Source of the DNA: Oscillospiraceae bacterium
Lineage (GTDB): Bacteria > Bacillota > Clostridia > Oscillospirales > Ruminococcaceae
Assembly: GCA_015066115.1 (NCBI GenBank)
Contig: SVOZ01000001.1
Coordinates: 236,812 to 300,811, forward strand
Direction: 5' to 3'
DNA: 64,000 nt
Positions within the stretch are counted from its first letter, which is position 1. Every line of letters starts with the position of its first letter. The translations under genes and the position numbers were made by a program. The notes beneath the pieces were generated by a model. That model saw nothing but the letters and a program-made list of their open reading frames with translations. It was not told where the DNA came from and searched no databases. Positions 5,157 to 14,923 of the stretch are shown piece by piece.

Positions 5157-6647
5157 TTATTTAATTGTAGCAATAAACTTTTCGAAAGCCTTTCTTCCTT
5201 CAGCAGTACATTTATAAACGCCAGCACATTCCAGAACCTTTTCAAAAACAAGTCCAACTTCTTTTTGAATAATTTCATCTACATTTTCTGAATTTATATC
5301 AGAATACTTTTCTTTAATTTCTTCTGCCCAGGCTGCATGCTTTTCAAGTTCTTTATCTGAGCAAATGTCAGAACCATTTAATAAGGCTGTTGCAAGCTTG
5401 TTAAGTTCCCTTTCAAGTCTTGCCGGAAGAACCGCAAGTCCCATTACTTCAATGAGACCGATATTTTCCTTCTTTATATGATGCAGTTCTGCATGTGGAT
5501 GATAAACTCCAAGCGGATGCTCTTCTGAAGTGATATTATTTCTTAAGACAAGATCCATTTCAAACATATCGCCGCATTTTCTGGCAATCGGAGTTATTGT
5601 ATTATGCATATTGCCGTCGGTTTCAGCAAAAATATATGCATCTTTATCGGTGTAGCCTCTCCAATTTGTTAAAATTTTGTCAGATAATTCAATAATTCTA
5701 TCTGTATTTTCGGAGCGCAATCTGATAACAGACATCGGCCATTTAACAATGCCCGCTTCAATGTCGTCAAAACCTTCAAATGATATCTCTTTTTCTATAG
5801 GCGCTTTTGCCATAGCAAATTCATATCTTCCGCCTTGGAAATGGTCGTGACTTAAAATTGAACCACCAACTATGGGCAGATCTGCATTTGAGCCGAGAAA
5901 ATAATGTGGAAACAGCCTTACAAAATCCAAAAGCTTAATAAATGTTGCACGTTCAATTTTCATTGGTGTGTGCTCAAAATTAAAAACAATACAATGCTCA
6001 TTATAATAAACATAAGGTGAGTATTGCATTCCCCACTCGCTTTGGTTTATAGTAATGGGAATAATTCTGTGATTTTGTCTTGCAGGAGAATTTTCTCTGC
6101 CTGCATAGCCCTCATTCTCGCGGCACAAAAGACACTTGGGATATCCGCTTTGTTTTGCGTTTTTTGCAGCGGCAATTGCTTTAGGGTCTTTTTCGGGTTT
6201 TGACAGATTTATTGTTATGTCAAGGGTCCCATACTTTGTTTCGGTGGTCCACTTTTTATCCTTTTTAATTCTGTCGACACGGATATAATTGCTGTTTCGG
6301 CTTAAATTATAGTAGTAGTTTGTTGCATCTAATGCATTGTTTTTATATAATTCATTAAATTTTGAAATAACTTCACTCGGTCTTGGCATTACGGCACCCA
6401 TGATTTTGGTATCGAATAAATCTCTGTAAAGAATACTATCTTCAATTATCCCCTGCTCTACCGCAAAATCACAGATTTTTTCCAAAATTACGCTAATATC
6501 TTTTAAATCGCATTCTTGGTATTCGTATTCATCTAAATTTAAAATTTCTAACACTCTATTTATTGTATAAATCTTATCATGTTCAGAAATAAGATTTTTA
6601 TCTATTGCATAATTAATAAGTGCAGTTATGTACTTGTTGATATTCAT
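5157..6647 (-). CDS. galT: UDP-glucose--hexose-1-phosphate uridylyltransferase (class II GalT)
   Basis: This enzyme exchanges galactose-1-phosphate with UDP-glucose in the Leloir pathway of galactose use, in the cytosol. The protein is 496 residues from the ATG at 6647. That start begins MNINKYI, matches the usual length of the Firmicutes class II family and has GGAG 10 bases upstream; the open frame extends further upstream without support. The SHDHFQGG motif is the class II counterpart of the catalytic HPH region, and a HPHAELHH stretch lies further on. A C/C pair (CLLC) is present near residue 172. It has its own terminator and stands apart from other galactose genes in this window. Confidence 0.92.
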   Translation of the reverse strand: MNINKYITALINYAIDKNLISEHDKIYTINRVLEILNLDEYEYQECDLKDISVILEKICDFAVEQGIIEDSILYRDLFDTKIMGAVMPRPSEVISKFNELYKNNALDATNYYYNLSRNSNYIRVDRIKKDKKWTTETKYGTLDITINLSKPEKDPKAIAAAKNAKQSGYPKCLLCRENEGYAGRENSPARQNHRIIPITINQSEWGMQYSPYVYYNEHCIVFNFEHTPMKIERATFIKLLDFVRLFPHYFLGSNADLPIVGGSILSHDHFQGGRYEFAMAKAPIEKEISFEGFDDIEAGIVKWPMSVIRLRSENTDRIIELSDKILTNWRGYTDKDAYIFAETDGNMHNTITPIARKCGDMFEMDLVLRNNITSEEHPLGVYHPHAELHHIKKENIGLIEVMGLAVLPARLERELNKLATALLNGSDICSDKELEKHAAWAEEIKEKYSDINSENVDEIIQKEVGLVFEKVLECAGVYKCTAEGRKAFEKFIATIK

Positions 6648-6688
6648 AAATAAACAACTCCGCTGAAAAATATATAAAATAATATGAG

Positions 6689-6720
6689 AAAACAGCCTTA
6701 GAAAAGTACTAAGGCTGTTT
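6689..6720 (-). terminator. terminator after the CD1247-like gene
   Basis: A perfect 12-bp stem (6690-6701 with 6709-6720, loop of seven) is followed on the minus strand by TTTTC and an AT-rich tract. It lies 16 bases past the stop of the zinc-ribbon gene and upstream of galT. Confidence 0.85.
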
Positions 6721-6736
6721 GTAAGGCAAAGTAAAA

Positions 6737-7153
6737 TTACTTGTCTTCCTCTTCGCAGTCGCAATCGCAATCATCACAATCACAGTCGCAACAATCAAGA
6801 TCAAACTCAAGAGTTTCGTTGCAGTTAGGACACTGAAGCTCGCCGTCGTTTAAAATTGCATCGTCAATATAGATGTCATCGCCGCAATTGGGACAGGTGA
6901 TTTTTATAAGATCGTCTTCCTCGTCCTCTTCATCCTCGTAAAAATCTTCTTCAAGAGATTCGAGGTCCTCATCAATTAAATCAACCTGCTCAGTAACAAC
7001 TGCAAGCTCATCATCTAAATCAGCAACAGTGAGCGCAATGTCATCAACGAGGTCAATAAGTGCGTTGATAAGCTTTGTTTCGGGCTTGTTTTCATCAAGT
7101 GCCAAACCACTTGCAAGTCCTTTTAAATATGCTGCTTTTTCTGTTAAGGTCAT
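6737..7153 (-). CDS. CD1247-family protein with zinc ribbon and Cys/Asp-rich tail
   Basis: The 138-residue protein starts at the ATG 7153, which has AAGGGGG 8 bases upstream; the earlier in-frame ATG lies inside that site. The N-terminus (MTLTEKAAYLKGL) is typical of the CD1247 family of Clostridia, whose function is unknown. Residues about 30-75 are acidic and coiled-coil-like. Then come two CPNC pairs that make a zinc ribbon, followed by a tail of alternating Cys and Asp (DCDCDDCDCDC), which would bind metal. The gene follows efp by 33 bases and is probably co-transcribed with it. Confidence 0.75.
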   Translation of the reverse strand: MTLTEKAAYLKGLASGLALDENKPETKLINALIDLVDDIALTVADLDDELAVVTEQVDLIDEDLESLEEDFYEDEEDEEDDLIKITCPNCGDDIYIDDAILNDGELQCPNCNETLEFDLDCCDCDCDDCDCDCEEEDK

Positions 7154-7186
7154 GTAAAATGCCCCCTTCATTAATTTTAAAAAAGG

Positions 7187-7744
7187 TTATGCTCTTTCCA
7201 TATATTCGCCGGTTCTTGTGTCAATTCTGATCATATCTCCCTCGTTAATAAAGAGAGGAACGCGAATTTCAGCACCGGTTTCAAGAGTTGCGGGTTTACT
7301 TGCGTTGGTAGCAGTGTCGCCTTTAAATCCGGGATCGGTCTGGGTTACTTCAAGCTCTACAAAGAACGGAGGCTCAACGCCAAAAACAGTTCCTTTGTAA
7401 GAAAGGATCTTAACATCCATATTCTCTTTTACAAACTTAAAGTTGTCGCCCAAAGTTTCTGCATTGATGGGAATCTGCTCATATGACTCCTTGTCCATAA
7501 AATAATAGAGCTCACCATCATTGTAAAGATACTGCATTTCTCTTCTCTCTACAAAAGCTGTGGGGAATTTTTCAGTGGGGTTAAAGGTTTTTTCAACAAC
7601 TGCACCACTGATAACATTTTTGATCTTTGTTCTAACAAAAGCCGCGCCTTTACCGGGTTTAACGTGCTGAAACTCGATAATCTGATAAACGTTTCCATCC
7701 ATATCGAATGTAACGCCGTTTCTGAATTCTCCTGCTGATACCAT
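7187..7744 (-). CDS. efp: translation elongation factor P
   Basis: EF-P rescues ribosomes stalled at polyproline stretches. The 185-residue protein is chosen to start at the ATG 7744 (MVSAGEFRN), with GGAGG 8 bases upstream; the frame extends five codons further without need. The loop PGKG carries Lys32, the position modified in many bacteria, and the C-terminal KOW/OB pattern ends GEYMERA. It has its own promoter upstream (TTGCAA-17-TAGAAT), separate from the M24 peptidase gene, and is followed by the CD1247-like gene. Confidence 0.97.
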   Translation of the reverse strand: MVSAGEFRNGVTFDMDGNVYQIIEFQHVKPGKGAAFVRTKIKNVISGAVVEKTFNPTEKFPTAFVERREMQYLYNDGELYYFMDKESYEQIPINAETLGDNFKFVKENMDVKILSYKGTVFGVEPPFFVELEVTQTDPGFKGDTATNASKPATLETGAEIRVPLFINEGDMIRIDTRTGEYMERA

Positions 7745-7784
7745 TAGGATAACCTCCAAATAAACTTTTAATAATATTAATACT

Positions 7785-7813
7785 ATTCTATCTTAAATTG
7801 CAAAATTTTGCAA
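7785..7813 (-). promoter_or_regulatory. probable promoter of efp
   Basis: On the minus strand TTGCAA (7813-7808) and TAGAAT (7790-7785) are 17 bases apart, about 40 bases before the efp start. It lies in the gap after the peptidase gene. Confidence 0.6.
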
Positions 7814-7831
7814 TAGTATTTTGAAATATAT

Positions 7832-8911
7832 TCACAGAATAATTAAGGTTTTATCGCTTTTTGTAAGGTTTTCCGCCCCATTTTTAGTTACATAAACCAT
7901 ATCTTCAATTCTCACGCCGAACTTTTCGGGCAAATATATTCCCGGTTCTACAGTTAAAACCATTCCCTCTTTTAAAATTTCATTGCATTTTGGAGAAAAA
8001 TTAGGTGCTTCGTGAATCTCGAGTCCAACCGAATGACCAAGCGCATGACCAAAAAAATCACCGTATCCGGCCGTTTTTATCACATCTCGCGCTCTCTTAT
8101 CAACATCAGAGCAAAGCACACCCTCTTTTATTATTTCAAGAGCGGCGTTTTGAGCAGCTAAAACTGTTTTATAAACCGTTTTTTGCTCGTCATTTACACT
8201 TCCGAGAGCAAGCGTTCTTGTCATATCACTCTTGTATCCGTTATAGTCTGCGCCGAAGTCAATCGTAATCAGGTCGCCTTTTTTCAGCCTGTATTTCCCG
8301 GGAACTCCATGAGGCATTGAGGTGTTTTTTCCGCCAATGAATATTATTTCAAAAGCGGTGGCGGTGGCACCATTAGAACGCATATAAAATTCAAGCTCGA
8401 GCGCAAGTTCTTTTTCGCTTATTTCCTCTTTGATTTTTCCAAGAATATAATCAAATGCCTTTTCTGTGATTTTTTGAGCAGTCTTAATGTTTTCAAGTTC
8501 GTCGAAAGATTTTATGGCGCGGAGTTTAGATACTATTTCTCCTGCATCAACACTCAGGTCAAGTGATGAACTTTTAATAGTTTTTTTTAACTTTTCACAC
8601 AAGAAAACAGATGTTGTCTGAGTTTCTATACAATAGGATCTTGTATTTTGCATGCTAAAAATTTCATTTATTTGTTCAAACAAATTTTGCTGTAAAACTA
8701 CCTCAATATCACTCGAAATACAGCGTTTTGCAACCTCTATATACCTCGAGTCGATGATAAAAAATGAGGAATTTCTGCCAATTATAAGCGTGCCTGCATC
8801 ATCAGTATTTAAACCTGTTAAATATCTTTTGTTTGCGTTGTCAAAAATAAGGCAGGAATCAATTTTTTGAGGCAGATTACTTATTAAATCGGTTAAACGG
8901 ATGTTATTCAA
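7832..8911 (-). CDS. M24 family Xaa-Pro peptidase
   Basis: A 359-residue aminopeptidase P or prolidase-type enzyme that cleaves peptides at proline. An N-terminal creatinase-like domain (about 1-125) precedes the pita-bread domain. Metal ligands are visible: D in TIDFGADYNG and in KSDMTRT, H in GHSVGLEIHE, E in TVEPGIYL and in VRIEDM. Translation starts at TTG 8911 with GCAGGG upstream, 2 bases after the stop of the endonuclease IV-like gene, so the two are coupled. Aminopeptidase and dipeptidase activity cannot be told apart from sequence here. Confidence 0.9.
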   Translation of the reverse strand: MNNIRLTDLISNLPQKIDSCLIFDNANKRYLTGLNTDDAGTLIIGRNSSFFIIDSRYIEVAKRCISSDIEVVLQQNLFEQINEIFSMQNTRSYCIETQTTSVFLCEKLKKTIKSSSLDLSVDAGEIVSKLRAIKSFDELENIKTAQKITEKAFDYILGKIKEEISEKELALELEFYMRSNGATATAFEIIFIGGKNTSMPHGVPGKYRLKKGDLITIDFGADYNGYKSDMTRTLALGSVNDEQKTVYKTVLAAQNAALEIIKEGVLCSDVDKRARDVIKTAGYGDFFGHALGHSVGLEIHEAPNFSPKCNEILKEGMVLTVEPGIYLPEKFGVRIEDMVYVTKNGAENLTKSDKTLIIL

Positions 8912-8913
8912 GC

Positions 8914-9774
8914 CTATTCCCTGCCTTTAAGGTTTAAATAATAATTTTTCATTTCAAGGGCATCATCGGACTGTGTTCCTGCCGACTCACAAATGATAGT
9001 TGGAGTAAGATTTCTTTTGACAATTTGGTTTATAAGAGGCTCATAATCGGGGCCGAACTGCTTATCTTCAAATGTAAGATGTTGTTTTTCACCGCCCGAA
9101 GTGTACTCAATTTTTGAAAAATGAGAGTGAAAGACTTTTAGACGATCAAAACCAAGCTTGTTTTCGACCTCATCGAGAATCGCCCTGTAATCCTGTTCAG
9201 ATTTGATTATGCCAAGATCGCGTGCGTTTAAATGCCCAAAATCAATGCAAGGTATCATTCTTTCGTCTGTGCCGCACAATTCCATAACTTCGGAGAGTGT
9301 TCCAAGCTGATTTACTTTTCCCATAGTTTCTGGACAAATATAAATATGACCTAATCCGTTTTGGTCCAAGTGCTCTCTTGCTCTTGAAATGGTGTCTTTA
9401 GCGAGCGAAAGAGCCTCTTGTCTTGAAATTTTACTGCAGGAACCGCTGTGAACAATAATTCGGTCAGCCCCCATGGCATCAGCGGCCACGGCACTGCTCA
9501 AAATATAATCAAGACTTTTATCTCTTTTTTCTTTCTCTATTCCTGAAAGAGATATATAGTAAGGTGCGTGGAGAGAAAGGCGAATGCCGTTTTCTTTTGC
9601 AAGAGCGCCTAACTGTCGCGCAACATCATGTTTAACATTAACTCCTCTACCGCACTGATACTCAAATGCAGTGAGCCCTTTTTCTTTCATACATCTTGGA
9701 ATGTCAAGAGCAGTTTTATATCCAAACTTTAAAAGGCTGTCATCCCTTCCTGCAGGGCCGAAAAATGCGCTCAT
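8914..9774 (-). CDS. endonuclease IV-like TIM-barrel protein
   Basis: This 286-residue protein resembles Nfo, the AP endonuclease that repairs abasic sites using three metal ions. Candidate metal ligands appear in order: HAPYY, VHSG, CPETMGK, DFGHLNARD, HSHFSK, the EKQH pair and CESAG. The Asp-x-His pair of Nfo appears as Glu-x-x-His, a small deviation. The start follows directly after the YqeG gene (1 base gap). The annotation deoxyribonuclease IV is probable; some family members are sugar isomerases, but the conserved ligand set and DFGHLNA favour DNA repair. Confidence 0.8.
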   Translation of the reverse strand: MSAFFGPAGRDDSLLKFGYKTALDIPRCMKEKGLTAFEYQCGRGVNVKHDVARQLGALAKENGIRLSLHAPYYISLSGIEKEKRDKSLDYILSSAVAADAMGADRIIVHSGSCSKISRQEALSLAKDTISRAREHLDQNGLGHIYICPETMGKVNQLGTLSEVMELCGTDERMIPCIDFGHLNARDLGIIKSEQDYRAILDEVENKLGFDRLKVFHSHFSKIEYTSGGEKQHLTFEDKQFGPDYEPLINQIVKRNLTPTIICESAGTQSDDALEMKNYYLNLKGRE

Positions 9775-9775
9775 T

Positions 9776-10264
9776 TTACTTCCTCTTTTCCTTTAAAATA
9801 AGGCGTTCAAACCATCTTTTAAGCCTGAAAAATCTTGTTTTTTCAAACTCAAACGGAGTAACAAGAACGGTTTTAACACCGGCAAATTTACCACATAAAA
9901 CATCTGTAAAAATTTGGTCTCCGATAAGGAGCATATTTTCTTTTGGAATTTCTGTTAAAACAACGGCTTGATTGACCCCTTTTGACAATGGTTTTTTTGC
10001 GTGGCAGATGCACTGCAATCTCAAACCGTCTGCAAAAGGCGCAACTCTCGGCTCAATATTATTTGAAATAATAATTGATTTTATTCCTGCTTCAGATGCT
10101 AAAGCAAGCCACTCTACAGCAGACTTGTGAGGATTTGGATCATCGTGCAATGTAAGAGTGTTGTCAATATCAAGAAGAAGGCATTTAATGTTATTTTCCT
10201 GCAATAAAGAAAGCGGGATATCCCATATTTTATCATAGAAAAAGTTTGGCATAAACAATTTCAT
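9776..10264 (-). CDS. YqeG-family HAD phosphatase
   Basis: A 162-residue HAD IIIA-type phosphatase, related to phosphatidylglycerophosphate phosphatase. Motif I is DIDNTL, motif II IISNN, the motif III lysine lies in AKKP, and motif IV is IGDQIFTDV. The ATG at 10264 is preferred over an upstream in-frame ATG because GGTGAT lies just before it and the family usually starts at MKLFMPNFF. It is the first of three tightly packed genes (YqeG, endonuclease IV-like, M24 peptidase). The substrate is not known from sequence. Confidence 0.85.
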   Translation of the reverse strand: MKLFMPNFFYDKIWDIPLSLLQENNIKCLLLDIDNTLTLHDDPNPHKSAVEWLALASEAGIKSIIISNNIEPRVAPFADGLRLQCICHAKKPLSKGVNQAVVLTEIPKENMLLIGDQIFTDVLCGKFAGVKTVLVTPFEFEKTRFFRLKRWFERLILKEKRK

Positions 10265-10290
10265 AATTATCACCATTTAATTTAGTAATG

Positions 10291-10316
10291 AAAAAAGCGG
10301 GTCAAAAGCCCGCTTT
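10291..10316 (-). terminator. terminator after rpsU
   Basis: An 8-bp stem (10294-10301 with 10309-10316, loop of seven) is followed on the minus strand by six T. It lies about 25 bases past the rpsU stop. Confidence 0.9.
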
Positions 10317-10339
10317 ATCCATACATCTTATTTTGAGAC

Positions 10340-10516
10340 TTACTTAAACTTGCGTTTACGAGCAGCCTCGGACTTCTTCTTGCGCTTAACCGAAGGTTTT
10401 TCATAATGCTCGCGCTTACGAACCTCGGCAAAAACGCCGGAACGGGCACACTGCTTTTTGAAACGTCTTAATGCGTTATCTAAAGATTCGTTGTCCTTTA
10501 AACGAATTTCTGCCAT
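10340..10516 (-). CDS. rpsU: 30S ribosomal protein S21
   Basis: The 58-residue basic protein begins [20 protein letters not shown] and ends in a Lys/Arg-rich tail ([17 protein letters not shown]), typical of bacterial S21 in the small subunit. It is too short for a 60-codon cut-off. GGAGGG lies 9 bases before the ATG. It has its own consensus promoter and terminator, so it is a single-gene unit. Confidence 0.97.
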   Translation of the reverse strand: MAEIRLKDNESLDNALRRFKKQCARSGVFAEVRKREHYEKPSVKRKKKSEAARKRKFK

Positions 10517-10588
10517 AATGAATTTCCCTCCCCTCTACCTGTTGGCAGGGGTAATTTACGAATAATCGAATTATTACTCATAACAAAT

Positions 10589-10617
10589 ATTATACATTGT
10601 TATTTGTACCGTGTCAA
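10589..10617 (-). promoter_or_regulatory. sigma-A promoter of rpsU
   Basis: On the minus strand TTGACA (10617-10612) and TATAAT (10594-10589) are both perfect and 17 bases apart. The 5' leader is about 65 bases and includes a small CCTG/CAGG hairpin near the ribosome binding site. Confidence 0.9.
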
Positions 10618-10639
10618 TAGTTTTCCTAAGAAAAATCAA

Positions 10640-13060
10640 TTATTTAACAACAATGTTGACCAGTTTCTCAGGAACAACTATTTCTTTTACAACTGTTTTG
10701 CCATCAATAGCCGATGCAACCTTTTCAAGCTCATAAGCAGCTTTAAGCATTTCGTCCTTAGATGAGCCTGCGGCAATCTTAACCTTGTCTTTAAGTTTTC
10801 CGTTTACCTGAACAATAATTTCAATAAATGCGTCTTTGCATTTTGACTCATCGTATTCGGGCCAGGACTGCTGATATACCCTTCCATCAAAACCTAAATT
10901 TGACCATATTTCTTCGGTTAAATGAGGCGCAAAGGGGTTTAAAAGGATAAGAAATGTACGCATTTCGGCCTTTGTAATAGAACGGGTCTCGCCTATTTCG
11001 TTAAGTAGAGTCATCATTGATGCAATGGCGGTATTAAACTTCATTGCTTCAATATCGTCTCCAACCTTTTTAATTGTTTTGTAAACAGATGATTCAAGCT
11101 CTGCTCTGTAGGAGCTGCTGTCGGTTATTACATCCTGCAAATTCCAAACTTTATCAAGGAAACGCTTACAACCTTTAATACTTGAAGTGCTCCAAGGAGC
11201 CGCTTTTTCAAAGTCGCCGATAAACATTTCATAAAGACGCATTGTGTCGGCACCATACTCATTTATAATATCATCGGGATTTACGACGTTGCCTCGCGAT
11301 TTGCTCATTTTTTCGCCGTTTTCGCCGAGTATCATGCCGTGACTTGTACGCTTTGAATAAGGCTCTGCTGTGTTAACAACTCCGATATCATAAAGGAATT
11401 TGTGCCAGAATCTTGAGTAAAGCAGGTGAAGCGTTGTGTGCTCCATACCGCCGTTGTACCAATCAACAGGCATCCAATAATTGAGAGCTTCTTTTGCGGC
11501 GAGAACGTTGGTATTGCAGGGGTCGCAATAACGAAGGAAGTACCATGAAGAGCCTGCCCATTGAGGCATTGTGTCGGTTTCTCTTTTTGCCTTTCCGCCG
11601 CAATGAGGACAGGTTGTATTTACCCAATCTTCAATTGCAGCAAGAGGAGATTCTCCGTTATCGGTAGGCTCATAATGCTCAACCTCAGGTAATTTAAGAG
11701 GAAGCTCGCTTTCATCAAGAGGCACCCAGCCGCACTTCTCGCAGTAAACCATAGGAATGGGTTCGCCCCAATATCTCTGACGGGAAAATACCCAGTCACG
11801 AAGCTTGAAGTTTACTTTAGGATAACCTTTTTTCTCTTTTTCAAGCCAGTCAACAATAGCTTTTTTAGCTTCTTCAACAGTAAGTCCATTAAGGAAGCCC
11901 GAATTGACCATAACGCCTGTGTTGCAATCGGTAAATGCTTCTTTCTCAACATTTCCGCCTGCAACAACCTCGATAATAGGCAGGTTGAATGCCTTGGCAA
12001 AGTCATAGTCGCGTGTGTCGTGTGCAGGAACGGCCATAATTGCACCTGTTCCGTAAGTCATAAGAACATAGTCTGATACAAAAACAGGAATTTCTGTGTT
12101 ATTTACAGGATTTATAGCTGTAACGCCCAAAAGCTTTACACCCGTCTTATCCTTTACAAGCTCAGTTCTTTCAAAATCAGACTTTCTTGCTGCCTCTGCA
12201 CGATATGCTATTACCTCGTCATAGTTAGAAAGAAGGTCTTTCCACTTGTCAATAAGAGGATGTTCGGGAGAAATGACCATATATGTTGCGCCAAAAAGGG
12301 TGTCGGGACGAGTCGTGTAAATTTTTAAGGTGTCCCCTGCTGTTGTATTAAAGTCAACCTCAGCACCGACAGAGCGGCCGATCCAGTTAATCTGAGAGGT
12401 TTTAACTCTTTCTATGTAATTAACATCAGCAAGATCGTCTATAAGGCGCTGTGCATACTCTGTTATTTTAAGCATCCACTGCTCTTTATCCTTGTGAATA
12501 ACCTCGCTTCCGCAACGCTCACAAACACCGTTAACGACTTCTTCGTTTGCAAGAACGCATTTGCAGGATGTGCACCAGTTTACAGACATTTTCTTTTTGT
12601 ATGCAAGACCTTTTTTGAAGAGCTGTAAGAAGATCCACTGAGTCCATTTATAGTAATTTGGGTCAGTTGTGTTGATTTCTCTATCCCAATCAAAAGAAAA
12701 ACCAAGCGCTTTAAGCTGTCTTTTAAAGTTTGCAACATTCTTTTCAGTTACGATTTCAGGATGAATGTGGTTCTTTATAGCATAGTTTTCTGTGGGAAGT
12801 CCAAATGCATCCCAGCCCATAGGATAAAGAACATTAAATCCCTGCAAGCGCTTTTTTCTTGAAATAATATCTAAAGCAGTGTATGAGCGAGGATGTCCAA
12901 CGTGAAGTCCCTGTCCCGAAGGGTACGGAAACTCTACAAGACCAAAGAATTTAGGCTTAGAATAGTCGTTTTTTGCCGCAAAAGCCTTTTCCTCGTCCCA
13001 TACATTTTGCCATTTTTTTTCAATTTCCTTAAAATTATATTCCACCTGAGATTCCCCCAT
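10640..13060 (-). CDS. leuS: leucyl-tRNA synthetase
   Basis: A class I aminoacyl-tRNA synthetase of 806 residues that charges tRNA-Leu. The HIGH motif is HVGH in [14 protein letters not shown] (about 50-63) and KMSKS occurs at [10 protein letters not shown]. The editing (CP1) domain includes [12 protein letters not shown], and zinc-type CxxC pairs are present. The open frame starts at ATG 13060, overlapping the rsfS stop (TAATG). A GTG at 13045 with GGGGGA 7 bases upstream gives the usual N-terminus ([11 protein letters not shown]) and is a likely alternative start. It is the last gene of the nadD-yqeK-rsfS group. Confidence 0.97.
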   Translation of the reverse strand: MGESQVEYNFKEIEKKWQNVWDEEKAFAAKNDYSKPKFFGLVEFPYPSGQGLHVGHPRSYTALDIISRKKRLQGFNVLYPMGWDAFGLPTENYAIKNHIHPEIVTEKNVANFKRQLKALGFSFDWDREINTTDPNYYKWTQWIFLQLFKKGLAYKKKMSVNWCTSCKCVLANEEVVNGVCERCGSEVIHKDKEQWMLKITEYAQRLIDDLADVNYIERVKTSQINWIGRSVGAEVDFNTTAGDTLKIYTTRPDTLFGATYMVISPEHPLIDKWKDLLSNYDEVIAYRAEAARKSDFERTELVKDKTGVKLLGVTAINPVNNTEIPVFVSDYVLMTYGTGAIMAVPAHDTRDYDFAKAFNLPIIEVVAGGNVEKEAFTDCNTGVMVNSGFLNGLTVEEAKKAIVDWLEKEKKGYPKVNFKLRDWVFSRQRYWGEPIPMVYCEKCGWVPLDESELPLKLPEVEHYEPTDNGESPLAAIEDWVNTTCPHCGGKAKRETDTMPQWAGSSWYFLRYCDPCNTNVLAAKEALNYWMPVDWYNGGMEHTTLHLLYSRFWHKFLYDIGVVNTAEPYSKRTSHGMILGENGEKMSKSRGNVVNPDDIINEYGADTMRLYEMFIGDFEKAAPWSTSSIKGCKRFLDKVWNLQDVITDSSSYRAELESSVYKTIKKVGDDIEAMKFNTAIASMMTLLNEIGETRSITKAEMRTFLILLNPFAPHLTEEIWSNLGFDGRVYQQSWPEYDESKCKDAFIEIIVQVNGKLKDKVKIAAGSSKDEMLKAAYELEKVASAIDGKTVVKEIVVPEKLVNIVVK

Positions 13061-13413
13061 TAAATATTATCATTTTTGGTTGTTATTCTCTCTGCATCCA
13101 TCCATAACCGCTCAAGGTCATAGAATTTTCTGGTTTCTTCATAGAAAATATGAACTATAACATTTCCGTAGTCCATAAGGATCCACATTGCAGATTGATA
13201 TCCCTCGATGTTGTTAGGTACAACATCGCATTTTTTTAGCTTTTCTTCTATTTCGTCACAAAGTGACTTTGCATGAACGGTGTTTTTGGCTGTTGCAATT
13301 ACATAGTAATCGGTGATTGAGGTAATGCCTGCAACCTTGAGAACTGCAACATCTTCGCCTTTTTTATCATCAATAATTTTGCCAATTTTAATGGCTTTTT
13401 CAAGAGAATCCAT
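13060..13413 (-). CDS. rsfS: ribosome silencing factor RsfS
   Basis: RsfS binds ribosomal protein L14 on the large subunit and blocks subunit joining in stationary phase. The 117-residue protein starts at ATG 13413 ([11 protein letters not shown]), with AAGGA 8 bases upstream and 4 bases after the yqeK stop. The family core is visible: DITDYYVI-like [11 protein letters not shown] and the C-terminal [15 protein letters not shown] longer in-frame start exists but is not supported. Confidence 0.95.
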   Translation of the reverse strand: MDSLEKAIKIGKIIDDKKGEDVAVLKVAGITSITDYYVIATAKNTVHAKSLCDEIEEKLKKCDVVPNNIEGYQSAMWILMDYGNVIVHIFYEETRKFYDLERLWMDAERITTKNDNI

Positions 13414-13417
13414 TTTT

Positions 13418-13999
13418 TCATTCCTTTTCAGAGGATATTTGTGAGGCTGCATCGTTGTAACAATCAAGAGTATTTTGTGTTATCCTTCCCTTTCTTTTTA
13501 AAATAAAAGGAATTATATAAAGGTAACACTCATAGATTGCCCTGTCGAGATTTTTATAAGAAATTTCACGGATTTTTTCACTATCGGGATAATTTCTGTC
13601 CTCCGAAGTTAAATCAGCTACAAAAATTATTTTCTCCAAAACCGACATATTTCCCCTGCCGCAGGTATGGTATTTTACGGCAGAACAAACGTCGGGGTCG
13701 TCAATTTCCCATTTTTCTGTTATATATCCGCTTGCGGCATAGCCGTGCCAGATATTTGGTTCTGTTTTTTCAATATCGGTCAATATTATACCAAATTGAT
13801 TTATAATTTTCAACTGCTCAGCCTTGGAAATTTCCTTACAGCAATCATGAACCAAACCCGCAAGAAATGCCTTGCCTGTATCCTCGCCATAAATCTCGGC
13901 AAGCTTAAAAGCCTGAAGGGCAACCTGCATGCTGTGATTGAATCTTTTTTCAGAGAGCATTTGGGAAAGCTCGTTTTTTATCTTGTTAAAATCATTCAT
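13418..13999 (-). CDS. yqeK: YqeK, HD-domain Ap4A hydrolase
   Basis: A 193-residue HD-superfamily protein, probably the symmetrical bis(5'-nucleosyl)-tetraphosphatase that clears the alarmone Ap4A. Metal-binding residues are seen in RFNHSMQ, the HD pair in LVHDCCKE, and HTCGRG with VADLTSEDR later on. It overlaps nadD by 8 bases, so translation is probably coupled. Gene order nadD-yqeK-rsfS is conserved in Firmicutes. Confidence 0.93.
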   Translation of the reverse strand: MNDFNKIKNELSQMLSEKRFNHSMQVALQAFKLAEIYGEDTGKAFLAGLVHDCCKEISKAEQLKIINQFGIILTDIEKTEPNIWHGYAASGYITEKWEIDDPDVCSAVKYHTCGRGNMSVLEKIIFVADLTSEDRNYPDSEKIREISYKNLDRAIYECYLYIIPFILKRKGRITQNTLDCYNDAASQISSEKE

Positions 14000-14606
14000 T
14001 TTTATACAAGCCTTTTTCGATAATGTATTGCTTAACTTTTTGAGGAATTAAGCTATCTATTTGGTTTGATGAATTAATTTTTTCTCTTATCTCCGAGGAT
14101 GAAACTACTAAAACTGAAGTGTTTAAAATTTTTGTTCTTTGAAGAGCCGGGTCAATTTTTTTCTGGTATTCTACGAGCTTATCGTATTCGCCAACCTCTC
14201 TTGGTGCAGTACATAGAGTGCACATTGAAAGAATTTTTTTATAATTTTTCCAGTTTTCAAAATACAAAAACATATCCCCGCCGACAATTAAATAAAGTTC
14301 ATCTTCAGGATGTTGCTCTTTCAAGGCCGAAATCGTATTAACAGTATAGCTTGTGCCGCCGCATTTAAGCTCTATATCGCTTATTTCGGCATAAGATAGC
14401 GGCTCAAAAGCGAGCATTAACATAGCAAGCCTATCCTCGCTGTTAACTAAATTATCTGCGGTTTTATGCGGAGGAATATTTGCAGGGATAACAATAAGCT
14501 TGTCCAATCCGAGATTTTTATGATAAAGTTCTGCCAAGCGAATATGCCCATTATGAACGGGATTAAAGCTTCCTCCGAAAACTCCGATTTTACGGACCTT
14601 ACTCAT
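13992..14606 (-). CDS. nadD: nicotinate-nucleotide adenylyltransferase
   Basis: NadD adenylates nicotinate mononucleotide in NAD synthesis. The 204-residue protein has the nucleotidyltransferase signature GGSFNPVHNGH near the N-terminus, FENWK in the middle and SSSEIREKI (the ISSTxIR-like motif) near residue 168. The ATG at 14606 begins MSKVRKIGVFGG. It sits 9 bases after yhbY and overlaps yqeK. Confidence 0.96.
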   Translation of the reverse strand: MSKVRKIGVFGGSFNPVHNGHIRLAELYHKNLGLDKLIVIPANIPPHKTADNLVNSEDRLAMLMLAFEPLSYAEISDIELKCGGTSYTVNTISALKEQHPEDELYLIVGGDMFLYFENWKNYKKILSMCTLCTAPREVGEYDKLVEYQKKIDPALQRTKILNTSVLVVSSSEIREKINSSNQIDSLIPQKVKQYIIEKGLYKNE

Positions 14607-14615
14607 AAAATCACC

Positions 14616-14912
14616 CTATTTTAAACACTTATCGTATTTTGGTGCTTTGTTGTTACGTCTGAAAAGAACGACTTTGTTTCCGATAACCTGAACAGGTTCG
14701 CTATCAGTTTTTCCGGATAAAAACTCCGCAACTTCTCTGGCAGTGTACTCGCAGTTTTCAAGGACCTTAATTTTAATAAGTTCTCTTGCGACAAGTGCAT
14801 CATCAATTTGCTTAACAAGAGTGTCCCCTATTCCACCTTTGCCAACCTGCAAAATGGTGTCTATTTGATTGGCGCAAGCTCTGAGTGCGGCGCGCTGTTT
14901 GCTGTTTAGCAT
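14616..14912 (-). CDS. yhbY: YhbY-family RNA-binding protein (CRM domain)
   Basis: A 98-residue CRM-domain protein associated with large-subunit assembly. It starts MLNSKQRAALR and has the GKGGIGDTLVKQIDDAL motif (GxxG loop) and IGNKVVLFRR at the end of the fold. It lies between rdgB and nadD in a compact run. Confidence 0.93.
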   Translation of the reverse strand: MLNSKQRAALRACANQIDTILQVGKGGIGDTLVKQIDDALVARELIKIKVLENCEYTAREVAEFLSGKTDSEPVQVIGNKVVLFRRNNKAPKYDKCLK

Positions 14913-14923
14913 AAAATCAATCC

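Noticed and set aside
13045..13060. T-box or other leader before leuS
   Set aside because: leuS begins at the rsfS stop with no leader, so there is no room for a T-box.
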